Position numbers and translations under genes: made by a program | NCBI RefSeq assembly: GCF_009766005.1 | Contig: NZ_LMUK01000016.1 | Location: 49,355-113,354 of the forward strand | Origin: Bradyrhizobium sp. S69 | Lineage (GTDB): Bacteria > Pseudomonadota > Alphaproteobacteria > Rhizobiales > Xanthobacteraceae | Direction of reading: 5' to 3' | DNA: 64,000 nt | Shown: positions 50,219-59,518 of the stretch, in pieces | How the letters are laid out: each line of letters starts with the position of its first letter | Numbering within the stretch: the first letter of the stretch is position 1 | The notes under the pieces: model-generated | Told to the model about the DNA's origin: nothing | The model's input: the letters and a program-made list of their open reading frames with translations, nothing else | The model's database searches: none

Positions 50219-51685
50219 TCACGCGTTGCGGACCTTGGCGTAGGCGGCGAGCGCTCGCGCGCGACCGTCTCTGTGATCGATGATCGGGAGGGGATAGGTG
50301 TTGCCAAGTTCCACGCCGGCGCTCGCGAGTTCGAGCGGGGTCGCACTCCATGGCTGGTGGATCATGCTGTCGGGCAACGAGCCGAGCTCCGGCACCCAGC
50401 GCCTGACATAGGCGCCATCGGAATCGAACTTCTCGCCCTGCAGGATCGGATTGAACACCCGGAAATACGGCGCCGCATCGGCGCCGCAGCCCGCGACCCA
50501 CTGCCAATTGGCGGGATTGCTGCCGGCATCGGCATCGACCAGCGTGTCCCAAAACCATTTTTCCCCCTCGCGCCAGTCGATCAGGAGATGCTTGACCAGG
50601 AACGAGGCCACCACCATGCGCACCCGGTTGTGCATCACGCCGGTGTGCCAGAGTTCGCGCATCCCGGCATCGACGATAGGGTAGCCGGTCCGGCCGCGTT
50701 GCCACGCCGCGAACGCCGCGTCGTCCTGCTTCCAGGCAAACGCATCGAACGACGGCTGCAGGTTCCGCGTTGCGAGGTCGGGCACGTCGAACAGCAGATG
50801 ACGGCAGAACTCGCGCCAGCCGACTTCACTGAGGAATTTATCGATATCGCCGGCGAGCGCGTGCCGCTCGGCGGCGGCGAAGCGGGCGGCGTGCCAGATT
50901 TGGCGGGGGCTGATCTCGCCAAAGCGCAGATGCGGCGACAGGCCCGAGGTGCCGGGGCGGTCGGGCCGGTCACGATTGCCGGAATAGCCCGCCGCGTGAC
51001 TTTTCAGAAAGGCGCTGAGGCTGGCCTGCGCGGACTTCTCGCCGGGGGTCCAATGCTCGCGCAGGCCGCCCGCCCAATCCGGACGCCGGGGTTCAAGGCC
51101 CCAGTCTTCGAGGCGATCGCTTGGGATGTCTGACGCGGACCCCAGTCGCTTCGGCGCCGGCAGCGGCTTTGGCGGATCGCCCAACGCTTGCACCCGCTTC
51201 CAGAACGGCGTGAACACCCGCAGGCCGCGGCCTTCCTTGTTGCGGATGTGGAGCGGGGACACCAGCAGGTCGCCCGGAAATCGCTGCGCGGTGACGCCGA
51301 TCGCTTCCAGCTCAGCGGCCACGTGATCCGCTTGCGCCTGACACGGCGCCTGCGCGATGTCGTTCCAGTAGACGGCCTGGGCGCCGGTCTCCCGCGCCAG
51401 GGCGGCGATGATCCTGGCCGCCGGCCCCTGGCGCAGCACCAGCGATGAACCGATCGCCTGCAGGCTCGCTTGCAAGGCCCGCAGCGATTGTGCCAGCCAC
51501 CAGCGCACCGCGCCGCCGAGCGGACGCGCGTTGGGGCCTTGAGGTTGGTCGAGCACGTAAAGACAGATCACCGGCGCGCCGGTCTCCGCGTGGACTTTGG
51601 CGGCGGCATGCAGAGCAGGGTGGTCGGAAAGGCGGAGATCGTCGCGAAACCAGACGATGCAGGGAGGGGAGGACTGGCTGGGCAT
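50219..51685 (-). CDS. phr: Deoxyribodipyrimidine photolyase
   Basis: A 488-residue class I CPD photolyase: N-terminal antenna-binding domain starting CIVWFRDDLRLSDHPAL, then the FAD-binding helical domain with HLRFGEISPRQIWHA, EVGWREFCRHLLFD, WQRGRTGYPIVDAGMRELWHTGVMHNRVRMVVASFLVKHLLIDWREGEKWF and DADAGSNPANWQWVAGCGADAAPYFRVFNP. It repairs UV-induced cyclobutane dimers using blue light. I start it at the Met before the conserved strand (51685), not at 51742. Confidence 0.95.
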   Translation of the reverse strand: MPSQSSPPCIVWFRDDLRLSDHPALHAAAKVHAETGAPVICLYVLDQPQGPNARPLGGAVRWWLAQSLRALQASLQAIGSSLVLRQGPAARIIAALARETGAQAVYWNDIAQAPCQAQADHVAAELEAIGVTAQRFPGDLLVSPLHIRNKEGRGLRVFTPFWKRVQALGDPPKPLPAPKRLGSASDIPSDRLEDWGLEPRRPDWAGGLREHWTPGEKSAQASLSAFLKSHAAGYSGNRDRPDRPGTSGLSPHLRFGEISPRQIWHAARFAAAERHALAGDIDKFLSEVGWREFCRHLLFDVPDLATRNLQPSFDAFAWKQDDAAFAAWQRGRTGYPIVDAGMRELWHTGVMHNRVRMVVASFLVKHLLIDWREGEKWFWDTLVDADAGSNPANWQWVAGCGADAAPYFRVFNPILQGEKFDSDGAYVRRWVPELGSLPDSMIHQPWSATPLELASAGVELGNTYPLPIIDHRDGRARALAAYAKVRNA

Positions 51686-51801
51686 CAGGCGGTTAACTCG
51701 GCTGGCGCGGGTTGGGTCCATGCGCCCGGGGAGACGTTGCAACTCCGACAGACCTCAGACGTACTACATGAGGTCACCAACAGAAACGGCTGGAGGCCAC
51801 A

Positions 51802-52203
51802 TTGAACCGGACTGTCGTGCTCTATCTGGCGACGTTGATCGTGCTGATCCCGATCGATTTTCTGTTTCTCGGGCTGGTCGCCAAGGGCTTCTTTACCTCG
51901 CAGGTCGGCGACATGCTGGGCGAGATCAGGCTCGCGCCGGCGATCCTGTTTTACCTGCTGTATGTGGCCGGCATCCTGGTCTTCGTCAGTGGTTCGGTCA
52001 CGGCCGCCTGGCCGTCGACCCTGCTGTACGGCGCCCTGTTTGGCTTGTTCTGTTATGCGACGTTCGAGCTGACATCGTTGTCGCTGCTCAAGCACTGGAC
52101 ATGGGCTGTCGTGCTGGTCGACGTGTCCTGGGGGACGTTTGTCACGGCGGTGGCGTCGACGCTGGGGCTGCTGATTGCCGATTGGCTGGCGCCGAGGGTG
52201 TGA
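51802..52203 (+). CDS. DUF2177 family membrane protein
   Basis: A 133-residue protein with four transmembrane helices, starting VVLYLATLIVLIPIDFLFLGLVAKGFF and containing FGLFCYATFELTSLSLLKHWTW, the DUF2177 pattern. TTG start with TGGAGG 6 nt upstream. Function unknown. Divergent from the photolyase gene with about 115 bp between; the group often travels with light or stress genes, but that is only context. Confidence 0.88.
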   Translation: MNRTVVLYLATLIVLIPIDFLFLGLVAKGFFTSQVGDMLGEIRLAPAILFYLLYVAGILVFVSGSVTAAWPSTLLYGALFGLFCYATFELTSLSLLKHWTWAVVLVDVSWGTFVTAVASTLGLLIADWLAPRV

Positions 52204-52206
52204 CCC

Positions 52207-52309
52207 GTCATTGCGAGGAGCCGACGGGTCGCGCGAATGCGCAGGCTCCGCGACGAAGCAATCCAGTCCTTTCCTCGGCTCTGGATTGCTTCGCTGCGCT
52301 CGCAATGAC
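52207..52309. repeat. Two-arm intergenic palindrome, class F
   Basis: Left end gtcattgcgaggagccg and right end ctgcgctcgcaatgac, with internal gaagcaatccag/ctggattgcttc pairing. A shorter relative is at 59519-59598. Confidence 0.85.
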
Positions 52310-52321
52310 GATGAAGAATCC

Positions 52322-52981
52322 CTACTTCGGCTGCGGCACGATCCGGATGTAGGGCTTCGGCGATTTCCACCCCTGCGGGTAGATCGTCTTGGCCTCGTCG
52401 TCGCTGACGGAGCCGGCGATGATGACGTCCTCGCCCTGTTTCCAGTCGGCCGGGGTGGCGACCCGATGTTTGGCGGTCAGCTGCAGGGAATCGATCACCC
52501 GCAATATTTCCTGGAAGTTGCGGCCCGTGGTCATCGGGTAGACCAGCACCAGTTTGATCTTCTTGTCCGGCCCGATGATGAAGACATTGCGGACGGTCTG
52601 GTTGTCGGCCGCGGTACGCGTCCCGGCGTCGCCGGAGGTGGCGGCCGGCAGCATGTCGTAGAGCTTCGATACGTTGAAATCGGTGTCGCCGATCATCGGG
52701 TAATTCGGCGCTGTGCCTTGCGTCTCCTTGATGTCCTCCGACCATTTCGAATGTCGCTCGACGGGATCGACGCTCAATCCGATCAGCTTGACGCCGCGTC
52801 TGTCGAATTCCGGTTTCAGCTTGGCCAGCGCGCCCAGTTCGGTGGTGCAAACCGGGGTAAAATCCTTGGGATGCGAGAACAACAGCGCCCAACTGCCGCC
52901 GATCCAGTCGTGGAATTTAATTTTCCCGTCGGTGGTTTCGGCCTCGAAGTCCGGGGCTATCGCGCCTATCTGCAGAGCCAT
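52322..52981 (-). CDS. 1-Cys peroxiredoxin (Prx6 type)
   Basis: A 219-residue thiol peroxidase. The peroxidatic Cys45 lies in FSHPKDFTPVCTTELG, the C-terminal extension of about 50 residues is typical of the Prx6 group, and no resolving cysteine is present at the usual place. It reduces hydrogen peroxide and organic hydroperoxides in the cytoplasm. Confidence 0.93.
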   Translation of the reverse strand: MALQIGAIAPDFEAETTDGKIKFHDWIGGSWALLFSHPKDFTPVCTTELGALAKLKPEFDRRGVKLIGLSVDPVERHSKWSEDIKETQGTAPNYPMIGDTDFNVSKLYDMLPAATSGDAGTRTAADNQTVRNVFIIGPDKKIKLVLVYPMTTGRNFQEILRVIDSLQLTAKHRVATPADWKQGEDVIIAGSVSDDEAKTIYPQGWKSPKPYIRIVPQPK

Positions 52982-53362
52982 GTGTTGTCCTCATGTCATT
53001 CAAGTTACAGGTAAAATCGGCGCCTCGATTATAGAGGGAGATACCGCCGAACGGAACGGTTTCTCAAAAAGGATAAAATCCTTCTCCGGGGCAGGGTGTT
53101 CCTGGCGTCTTCCTGTCGTCCGGACCGCCTGCGGCGAAATGGCCACAATGGATCGAAAACGGCGATATGCCCCGATATCGCCGCTTATGCCGCCCATCAC
53201 CACCGGCCGGCTTACTATAGCAATGAACCGTGACAGAGATCACAGCGACCAATTGGCAACCATTTAAAAAAGTCGCGATCCAAGTTTCGAATCGTTAACC
53301 ACTCGTTTACGCCCGCATGGAAATGCTGGCCCAGAACAAAAAACTGAAAAGAGCAACTTCCA
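52982..53362. other. Divergent promoter spacer, no gene seen
   Basis: About 380 bp between the peroxiredoxin gene and the next plus-strand gene. A short AT-rich stretch (near 53263) may contain a promoter. No recognisable OxyR site. Confidence 0.4.
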
Positions 53363-53944
53363 ATGTCCGCCCCGTTTGTTGAACTTGTCGAACCCGTCTC
53401 CGCTGTCGAACCCTCGAAGATTTCCTGCCGCGATACCGCGGCGCAAGCCCTGGGCGTGGTGCGCGATGGCGTCATCACCGGAGAAGGCCCCACCACCAAG
53501 GGCCGTGTTCATTTTTCCCGCGAACTGGACGCCGCCGACGCCGCCTGGTGCGCCCGCATCCTGACCGCGACCGCCGTCGAGCATCAGCCGGTCAGCCGCG
53601 CCGAAGCCGAAGCCCTGTTCGAGATCAACGATGCCGCGGCCGAGCGTAGCGACAATGGCCGCTTCGACGACCTCCTGGCCAAGGCCGTGGTGCACCACGC
53701 AGCTTCCGCGTCGGGCCTGCCGGTGCCGCCGCGCACCGTTGCGCTGTCGCCGGAAACGTTGATCGAAAGCTGGGCGCCCACCCGGTCGGTCGGCGTCAAT
53801 ACCGAAGTGCTGGAGTGGATCGCAAGCCAGATGCGCGGCAAGCACCGCAGCAACCGCACCCTGATGAGGCTGGTTGCGACCCTGGTCGGCGTGGCCTCGC
53901 TGCCGCTGGTTCACCTGCCGAACGTGTTCGACATCGGCATGTAA
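53363..53944 (+). CDS. Conserved hypothetical protein
   Basis: A 193-residue protein with an acidic, mixed alpha/beta body (GRVHFSRELDAADAAWCARILTATAVE; AEALFEINDAAAERSDNGRFDDLLAKAVVHH) and a hydrophobic C-terminal segment (TLMRLVATLVGVASLPLVHL). Resembles small heat-shock/stress-associated hypotheticals of Bradyrhizobium, but I cannot assign a family. A strong terminator follows. Confidence 0.65.
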   Translation: MSAPFVELVEPVSAVEPSKISCRDTAAQALGVVRDGVITGEGPTTKGRVHFSRELDAADAAWCARILTATAVEHQPVSRAEAEALFEINDAAAERSDNGRFDDLLAKAVVHHAASASGLPVPPRTVALSPETLIESWAPTRSVGVNTEVLEWIASQMRGKHRSNRTLMRLVATLVGVASLPLVHLPNVFDIGM

Positions 53945-53970
53945 CCGGCCGGCAATGCACGGGCTTTACG

Positions 53971-54000
53971 ACGGCGGGACTATTGTCCCGCCGTTTTTGT
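53971..54000 (+). terminator. Rho-independent terminator
   Basis: Stem acggcgggac / gtcccgccgt with tatt loop and a following T-rich tract, 27 bp after the stop of the preceding gene. A near copy lies at 54738-54767. Confidence 0.9.
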
Positions 54001-54020
54001 TTTGTCTGGGCCATTGCGCT

Positions 54021-54037
54021 GTTCCCATTTTGGGAAC
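54021..54037. promoter_or_regulatory. Inverted-repeat operator upstream of higB
   Basis: GTTCCCA-ttt-TGGGAAC, a perfect 7-bp inverted repeat 12 bp before the higB start. This is the expected place for HigA autoregulation of a higBA operon. Confidence 0.7.
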
Positions 54038-54049
54038 ATATTGGTTGGC

Positions 54050-54352
54050 ATGAGAATTATCGCCTGGAGCGTGTTGGCTTCGTACGCCGAAAGGCACCCG
54101 GAAACAGAGGCCCCGCTTCATCGATGGAGAACGCTGCTCAAGGCCGCCAGATGGAAGTCGATGGATGATGTCCGCTTTGCCGCGCCGAATGCAAAAATTT
54201 TGAATGGCGAACGTGCGCGGTTTGAAATCGCTGGGGGCAATTTTCGGATGATCGTGGCTTTCGATTTTGGCAGAGGTATCGCGTTCGTCAAATTCATTGG
54301 GACGCACGCCGAGTACGACAGGATCAATGCCTTGACGGTTTCGCTATTTTAG
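54050..54352 (+). CDS. higB: HigB-type mRNA interferase toxin
   Basis: A 100-residue RelE-superfamily toxin of the HigB subgroup: MRIIAWSVLASYAERHPETEAPLHRWR, the SMDDVRFAAPNA segment, and a C-terminal FRMIVAFDFGRGIAFVKFIGTHAEYDRIN core. Such toxins cleave mRNA on the ribosome and are neutralised by HigA. Promoter-proximal operator at 54021-54037; the antitoxin gene starts 10 bp downstream. Confidence 0.9.
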   Translation: MRIIAWSVLASYAERHPETEAPLHRWRTLLKAARWKSMDDVRFAAPNAKILNGERARFEIAGGNFRMIVAFDFGRGIAFVKFIGTHAEYDRINALTVSLF

Positions 54353-54362
54353 GAGGCGCAAT

Positions 54363-54734
54363 ATGGAAATTCATCCGATACGAAACGACGATGATCACGC
54401 CGCGGCGATCCGGGAAATCGAGAAACTTTGGGGCGCGGCCGACGGGACCGAGGAAGGCGACAAGCTCGATATTTTGTCAACGCTTGTTGAAAAATATGAG
54501 GACCAGCGCTGGCCCAATATCGACGCCTCGGATCCGATCGACCTTTTGAATTATGCGATCGAGGAGTTGGGACATTCGCAGGCCGAGCTTGCCGAACTGC
54601 TGGGCTCCCGATCGCGCGCATCCGAATTGCTCAATCGTCGGCGCCCTTTGACAGTCGAGATGATCCACAAGATTAGTGAAACGTGGAAAATCCCCGCTGA
54701 TCTATTGGTGAAGCCGAGCCGTGTTGCAGCTTAA
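54363..54734 (+). CDS. higA: HigA-type XRE antitoxin
   Basis: A 123-residue antitoxin. N-terminal helical region (about 1-65) is followed by a helix-turn-helix (HSQAELAELLGSRSRASELLNRRRPLTVEMIHKISETWKIPADLLV). It should bind HigB and the operator at 54021-54037. AGGAGG lies just before its ATG. The order toxin-antitoxin is the usual one for higBA. Confidence 0.92.
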   Translation: MEIHPIRNDDDHAAAIREIEKLWGAADGTEEGDKLDILSTLVEKYEDQRWPNIDASDPIDLLNYAIEELGHSQAELAELLGSRSRASELLNRRRPLTVEMIHKISETWKIPADLLVKPSRVAA

Positions 54735-54737
54735 GCA

Positions 54738-54767
54738 GCGGGACTATTTTCCCGCCGTTTTTTGTTT
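54738..54767. terminator. Rho-independent terminator, near copy of 53971-54000
   Basis: Stem gcggga / tcccgc with a loop ctattt, then a T-rich tract on the plus strand. The minus-strand phosphodiesterase stop codon lies within this hairpin. It serves higA. Confidence 0.8.
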
Positions 54768-56609
54768 GCCGCCGTCGGCGTCGAGCCCGACGGTCCGGCC
54801 CGGAAAGCCCGCCACATCGAAATAGCGCTGCGACAGCACGCGCTGGTATTTCACGACGGTTTTCAGCCCGTTCGCAGCCGGCTTGGAAACGATCGAGCCG
54901 TCGGCCGCCTTCGGGACGATGCCGCCGGGCAAGGCTTCCGACATCACGCGGCCCAGCAGGCCGCCATTGGCGGTAGTGCGCAGGTTCATCAGTTGCGCGA
55001 TCGTCATGCCGACATCGGCGTTGCTGACCGGCAGTGCATCGACATAGCCGGCCTTGAAGTCCGGTCCGATCGCGGCGGTGAAATTCAGCGTATCGCCGCG
55101 TCCAAAACTGCCATGCATGCCCTGGCCCTGCCGCAGCACGGTGTCGGCGATTTCGACCGAGCAGTTGGTCGGCTGGTCGCAGCCGCTGGCGTAAGAGCGG
55201 AAATTGACCACGATCGACGGGGTCGGCGTCGCTGCCTTGCCCTTGAGGTTGATCTGCGACATTTCCAGCGTGCCGGGGAAGCGTCCGAGCTTGTCGTCGA
55301 CAAAGATGCCGCTGACGTAATCCTGGTCGAGCAGAGCCTTGACCGTGCGCTCCGCCAGTTTCTTGTCCCGGTTCGGCAGATAGATCAGGTCCGAGCCGCC
55401 ATTGGTCGCGACCACCAGATCAGGTTTGGTCGGGTCCTTGCCGAGCAGGCCGTTACCGGCCTTGGGATAGGCATTGTCGGCCACGGCCGCGTTCTTGTCG
55501 TTCGGGTCGAACAACGGCAAATCCAGCGCCTTGGCGAGATCGATCGCCAGAAAACCCATCGGCAGGAAATCCTTCGGCGTGTCCGGGTAGGTGTTTTTAA
55601 CCGACGGGCTGGTCTTGCTCTCCTTGGAAATCGTCGAGAAGCCATGGTCGGAGGTGATGATGACGTTGGTGGTGGCCGCAAGCCCGAGATCGTCGAGCGC
55701 CTTGCGCAACTGCGCCAGATTGTCGTCGGCGTTCTTGATGCCGGCCATCGAGGTCGGACCGTTGATGCCGGGCGTCACGGTGTTGAGGCTGTCGCCGTTA
55801 TTGTGCTGGCTGCCGTCGGGATCGCGCGACCACACCACCAACAGGAACGGCTTGTTGCGCGCCTTGAACATCGGCAGCACCACCTTGGTGGCGACATCGG
55901 TGAAATAGGCCTGCTGGCCGGTGTTCGGCACCGTGGTCCCGGCGGTCTTGGAATCGCCGGCCTTGGCGTTCTCACCGCGCGAGGGCGTTTCCAGCGCAAG
56001 GTTGGCCTTGGCCAGCGCCGCCTTCATTTCGTCCGACAGCGGCACGCCGTTCTTCGAGCCGGTGGAATCGTCGATCACGATGGAATGCAAACCGTCGGCG
56101 CCGATCTTGTCATTATGATCGAAAATCAGGGTTGGACCGAGCTTGCCGATCGCCGCGGTGCTGTAGCCCTTGATCCGGGCCATCTTCAGCACGGTTTCCT
56201 CGTTCAGATAGTCGCCGCCGAAGTGCTCGTCGACATCGTGCAGCACCGGATCTGATTCGAGGAACGGGGTAACGGTGCCGGCCGCGGCCGCGACCGGATA
56301 GCCGGTATAGATCGTGTTGCTGAAATCGCCGGTGTCGCCGAGGTAATGCCCGGTCGAGATCGCCGAGGCGTTGGCGGTGGTGAAGGTCGGAAACAGCGAA
56401 TGCGAATTCTTGAAATGGACGCCCTTGTCGCGGATCTCAGCCATCGCCGGCGCGCTCTGCGGCGTGACGATCCTACCGCGCAGGCCATCCGGGACGAACA
56501 GGATGATGTTGTGGGGCACGCTTTGCGCCAAGGCGGCGGTCCCTGAGAAGGCAACCCCTGAAGACAGCGCGGCAAGGCCAGCAGACAGCATCATCAGTGA
56601 GCGGCGCAT
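54744..56609 (-). CDS. Secreted alkaline phosphatase superfamily protein (phosphodiesterase/sulfatase type)
   Basis: A 621-residue exported protein with signal peptide (LMMLSAGLAALSSGVAFSGTAALAQ). It belongs to the alkaline phosphatase/type I phosphodiesterase superfamily: metal-binding FVPDGLRG near residue 38, the nucleophile-Thr region LFPTFTTANASAISTGHYLG, and the second metal motif VIITSDHGFSTISK. Likely hydrolyses phosphate mono- or diesters, nucleotide pyrophosphates or sulfate esters in the periplasm; the substrate cannot be told. The stop codon overlaps a hairpin shared with higA. Confidence 0.88.
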   Translation of the reverse strand: MRRSLMMLSAGLAALSSGVAFSGTAALAQSVPHNIILFVPDGLRGRIVTPQSAPAMAEIRDKGVHFKNSHSLFPTFTTANASAISTGHYLGDTGDFSNTIYTGYPVAAAAGTVTPFLESDPVLHDVDEHFGGDYLNEETVLKMARIKGYSTAAIGKLGPTLIFDHNDKIGADGLHSIVIDDSTGSKNGVPLSDEMKAALAKANLALETPSRGENAKAGDSKTAGTTVPNTGQQAYFTDVATKVVLPMFKARNKPFLLVVWSRDPDGSQHNNGDSLNTVTPGINGPTSMAGIKNADDNLAQLRKALDDLGLAATTNVIITSDHGFSTISKESKTSPSVKNTYPDTPKDFLPMGFLAIDLAKALDLPLFDPNDKNAAVADNAYPKAGNGLLGKDPTKPDLVVATNGGSDLIYLPNRDKKLAERTVKALLDQDYVSGIFVDDKLGRFPGTLEMSQINLKGKAATPTPSIVVNFRSYASGCDQPTNCSVEIADTVLRQGQGMHGSFGRGDTLNFTAAIGPDFKAGYVDALPVSNADVGMTIAQLMNLRTTANGGLLGRVMSEALPGGIVPKAADGSIVSKPAANGLKTVVKYQRVLSQRYFDVAGFPGRTVGLDADGGKQKTAGK

Positions 56610-56799
56610 TGAAATTCCCCCGGGACGGCAAATTGGGTGGCGGATGGGCCGCGGTCGCGGCCCCTGTCCAGTTTTGTCTAGTTTTGCTGTGTGACAGAAT
56701 TGTTACAGTGGTTCCGCACGGCTCGAACGACCCCCTTTATGCACATCCGACGAACCTGGCACGGGTCTCGTCGCTGCCAAAACCGTACCAACGTTGCCT

Positions 56800-57171
56800 T
56801 CAGCCGAACGTCTTGTTCGTCACCCGCAAGCGCTGCGCGAGAACGCGCATCACCTTCAGCGCAAAGTAGGGGGTCTGGCCGACCAGAAACAGGAATTGTT
56901 TTTCGGTGACCGCGACCAGCTCCACATCGGTCACGGCGATCGCGGTGGCGCTGCGCGGTTCGTTGTCGATCAGCGCCATCTCACCGAAAATGTGGTCCGC
57001 CGAGAACTCGCTGACCGTCCGGTTGCCGATCTGGATTCGGACTTCGCCGCTCTTGACGACGAACAGTTCGTGGGCCTCGTCGCCCTCGCGGAAAATGACG
57101 GTCCCGGCCTTGAAGAATTGCGTGTCGATATTGTTACCCGTCAGAACGCCAAAGTTCGTGTCGTGCTTCAT
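56800..57171 (-). CDS. Cyclic nucleotide-binding domain protein
   Basis: A 123-residue single cNMP-binding domain: FKAGTVIFREGDEAHELFVVKSGEVRIQIGN, and the phosphate-binding cassette FGEMALIDNEPRSATAIAV with the conserved Gly-Glu...Arg. No DNA-binding domain follows, so it is a regulatory subunit rather than a CRP-type factor. Met at 57171 is preferred to 57198. Confidence 0.9.
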   Translation of the reverse strand: MKHDTNFGVLTGNNIDTQFFKAGTVIFREGDEAHELFVVKSGEVRIQIGNRTVSEFSADHIFGEMALIDNEPRSATAIAVTDVELVAVTEKQFLFLVGQTPYFALKVMRVLAQRLRVTNKTFG

Positions 57172-57490
57172 GATCGGCCCCCGTCGCACTGCCCCCAAGA
57201 TAAGCTCAAGACAAGCTTAGGGCATGCTAGGGAACCCGGGGCCGTGGGACAAGAACGGCCCTGGGGCTTTGAACCGGTTATGTTTGCGCCCGGGAGAGGG
57301 CCCAAGTTGCCGGCCAAGTCGGGGGGCTATGTCGCGGGCCCCGGCAGATTCGGGAGGCTCCAGGCCGGTTTTGGCCGACATAACCCGTTGCCTCCGGCCC
57401 GTTTTGCTGTAGGACGAATTGTTACCGCCCTCGGTCCATGCCACATTGGAAACGGGGGATCCCGCCCAAAAGGTTTAAGCAAACAACAAC
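57172..57490. other. Divergent promoter spacer, no gene seen
   Basis: About 320 GC-rich bp with short internal complementary stretches. It should hold the promoters of the cNMP-binding protein and pccA; no specific regulator site recognised. Confidence 0.4.
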
Positions 57491-59506
57491 ATGTTCAAAC
57501 GAATTTTGATCGCCAATCGCGGCGAGATCGCCTGCCGGGTCATCAAGACCGCCCGTCGTATGGGGATCGAGACGGTCGCCGTCTATTCCGAGGCCGACCG
57601 TGATGCGTTGCACGTCGAAATGGCCGACGAGGCCGTCCTGATCGGGCCGCCGGCTGCCGCCGAAAGCTATCTTCTGATCGACAAGATCGTCGAGGCCTGC
57701 CGACAGACCGGGGCCGAAGCCGTGCATCCCGGCTATGGCTTCCTGTCCGAGCGCGAAGCGTTTCCGCGCGCGCTGGAAAAGGCAGGTATCGTCTTCATCG
57801 GTCCCAACCCCGGCGCCATCGCCGCGATGGGCGACAAGATCGAATCCAAAAAGGCCGCCGCCAAGGCCAACGTCTCGACGGTGCCGGGCCATCTCGGCGT
57901 CATCGAAGACGAAAAGCACGCGGTGAAGATTGCCGACGAGATCGGCTATCCCGTGATGATCAAGGCCTCCGCCGGCGGCGGCGGCAAGGGCATGCGGATC
58001 GCGCATGCGAAATCCGAGGTCGCCGAAGGATTCAACCTCGCCAAGGCCGAAGCCAAGTCCTCGTTCGGCGACGACCGCGTCTTCATCGAGAAATTCATCG
58101 TCGATCCGCGCCACATCGAGATCCAGGTGCTCGGCGACAAGCACGGCAATGTGATCTATCTCGGCGAGCGCGAATGCTCGATCCAGCGCCGCAATCAGAA
58201 GGTGATCGAGGAGGCGCCGTCGCCGCTGCTCGACGAGACCACCCGCCGCAAGATGGGCGAGCAGGCGGTAGCACTCGCCAAGGCGGTGAAATACGATTCC
58301 GCCGGCACCGTCGAATTCGTCGCCGGGCAGGACAAGAGCTTCTTCTTCCTGGAGATGAATACACGGTTGCAGGTCGAGCATCCCGTGACCGAATTGATCA
58401 CCGGCATCGATCTGGTCGAGCAGATGATCCGCTCCGCCGCAGGCGAGAAGCTCAAGCTGGCGCAAAAGGACGTCACCCTGACCGGATGGGCGGTGGAATC
58501 GCGGGTCTATGCCGAGGATCCGTTCCGTAACTTCCTGCCTTCGATCGGGCGCTTGGTGAAATATCGTCCGCCGGCGGAGACAAGCCGCGACGGCGTCACC
58601 GTTCGCAACGACACCGGCGTGCAGGAGGGCGGCGAAATCTCGATCTATTACGATCCGATGATCGCCAAGCTCGTGACCCATGCGCCGTCGCGCGCCGCCG
58701 CTATCGAGGCGCAGTCCCGCGCGCTCGATGCGTTCTATATCGACGGCATCCGCCACAACATTCCATTCTTGTCGGCGCTGATGAGCCACCCGCGCTGGCG
58801 CGAAGGCGATCTGTCGACCGGCTTCATCGCCGAGGAGTTTCCCAAGGGATTTACCGCGCGCACGCCGGAGGGCGAGATCGCACGACGACTGGCCGCGGTT
58901 GGTGCTGCGATCGATCACGTGCTCGGCGAACGCAAGCGGCGGATTTCCGGTCAGTTGATCGGACGGCCGGTACAACGCGAGGGCCGCCGGGCGGTGTGGC
59001 TCGAGCGTAGCGAGATCATCCTCGACATTGCCCGCGAAAGCGAAGGCATCGCGGTCCGGTTTGTCGACGCGGACGGCACGCCCGGCAAGCCGCATCTCCT
59101 GGTCTCGTCGTGGACGCCGGGCGAGGCGGTCTGGCAAGGCACCCTCGACGGCCAAATGGTGGCGATGCAGGTGCGTCCGATCGCCAATGGCGTTCGCCTT
59201 GCGCATCAGGGATTTGAGGTTCCGGTTTACGTCTTTACCGAAGCCGAAGCGGCCTCGGCCCGGCTGATGCCGGTGGCGACCGCGGCCGATACCGGCAAGA
59301 AACTGCTGTGCCCGATGCCAGGCCTGATCGTCTCGATCGCGGTGACCGAAGGGCAAGAGGTCAAGGCCGGCGAGACGCTGGCCGTGGTCGAGGCGATGAA
59401 AATGCAAAACGTGCTGCGTGCCGAACGCGACGGTACCGTCAAGAAAATCCACGCCTCCGCCGGCGCGACGCTGGCGGTGGATGCGCTGATTCTGGAGTTC
59501 GCGTAA
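57491..59506 (+). CDS. pccA: Propionyl-CoA carboxylase alpha subunit (biotin carboxylase + BCCP)
   Basis: A 671-residue protein with biotin-carboxylase domain (ILIANRGEIACRVIKTARRMG; ATP-grasp loop ASAGGGGKGMR; ERECSIQRRNQKVIEEAPSP; EMNTRLQVEHPVTE) and a C-terminal biotinyl domain with VEAMKMQN near 633, whose lysine carries biotin. It carboxylates propionyl-CoA to methylmalonyl-CoA with the PccB subunit, which is not in this window. Sequence and length fit PccA better than acetyl- or methylcrotonyl-CoA carboxylase. Confidence 0.92.
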   Translation: MFKRILIANRGEIACRVIKTARRMGIETVAVYSEADRDALHVEMADEAVLIGPPAAAESYLLIDKIVEACRQTGAEAVHPGYGFLSEREAFPRALEKAGIVFIGPNPGAIAAMGDKIESKKAAAKANVSTVPGHLGVIEDEKHAVKIADEIGYPVMIKASAGGGGKGMRIAHAKSEVAEGFNLAKAEAKSSFGDDRVFIEKFIVDPRHIEIQVLGDKHGNVIYLGERECSIQRRNQKVIEEAPSPLLDETTRRKMGEQAVALAKAVKYDSAGTVEFVAGQDKSFFFLEMNTRLQVEHPVTELITGIDLVEQMIRSAAGEKLKLAQKDVTLTGWAVESRVYAEDPFRNFLPSIGRLVKYRPPAETSRDGVTVRNDTGVQEGGEISIYYDPMIAKLVTHAPSRAAAIEAQSRALDAFYIDGIRHNIPFLSALMSHPRWREGDLSTGFIAEEFPKGFTARTPEGEIARRLAAVGAAIDHVLGERKRRISGQLIGRPVQREGRRAVWLERSEIILDIARESEGIAVRFVDADGTPGKPHLLVSSWTPGEAVWQGTLDGQMVAMQVRPIANGVRLAHQGFEVPVYVFTEAEAASARLMPVATAADTGKKLLCPMPGLIVSIAVTEGQEVKAGETLAVVEAMKMQNVLRAERDGTVKKIHASAGATLAVDALILEFA

Positions 59507-59518
59507 GAGCCCGATCCC

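Noticed and set aside
54762..56255. 497-codon plus-strand open frame
   Set aside because: Shadow of the minus-strand phosphodiesterase gene, which has a signal peptide and metal-binding motifs.
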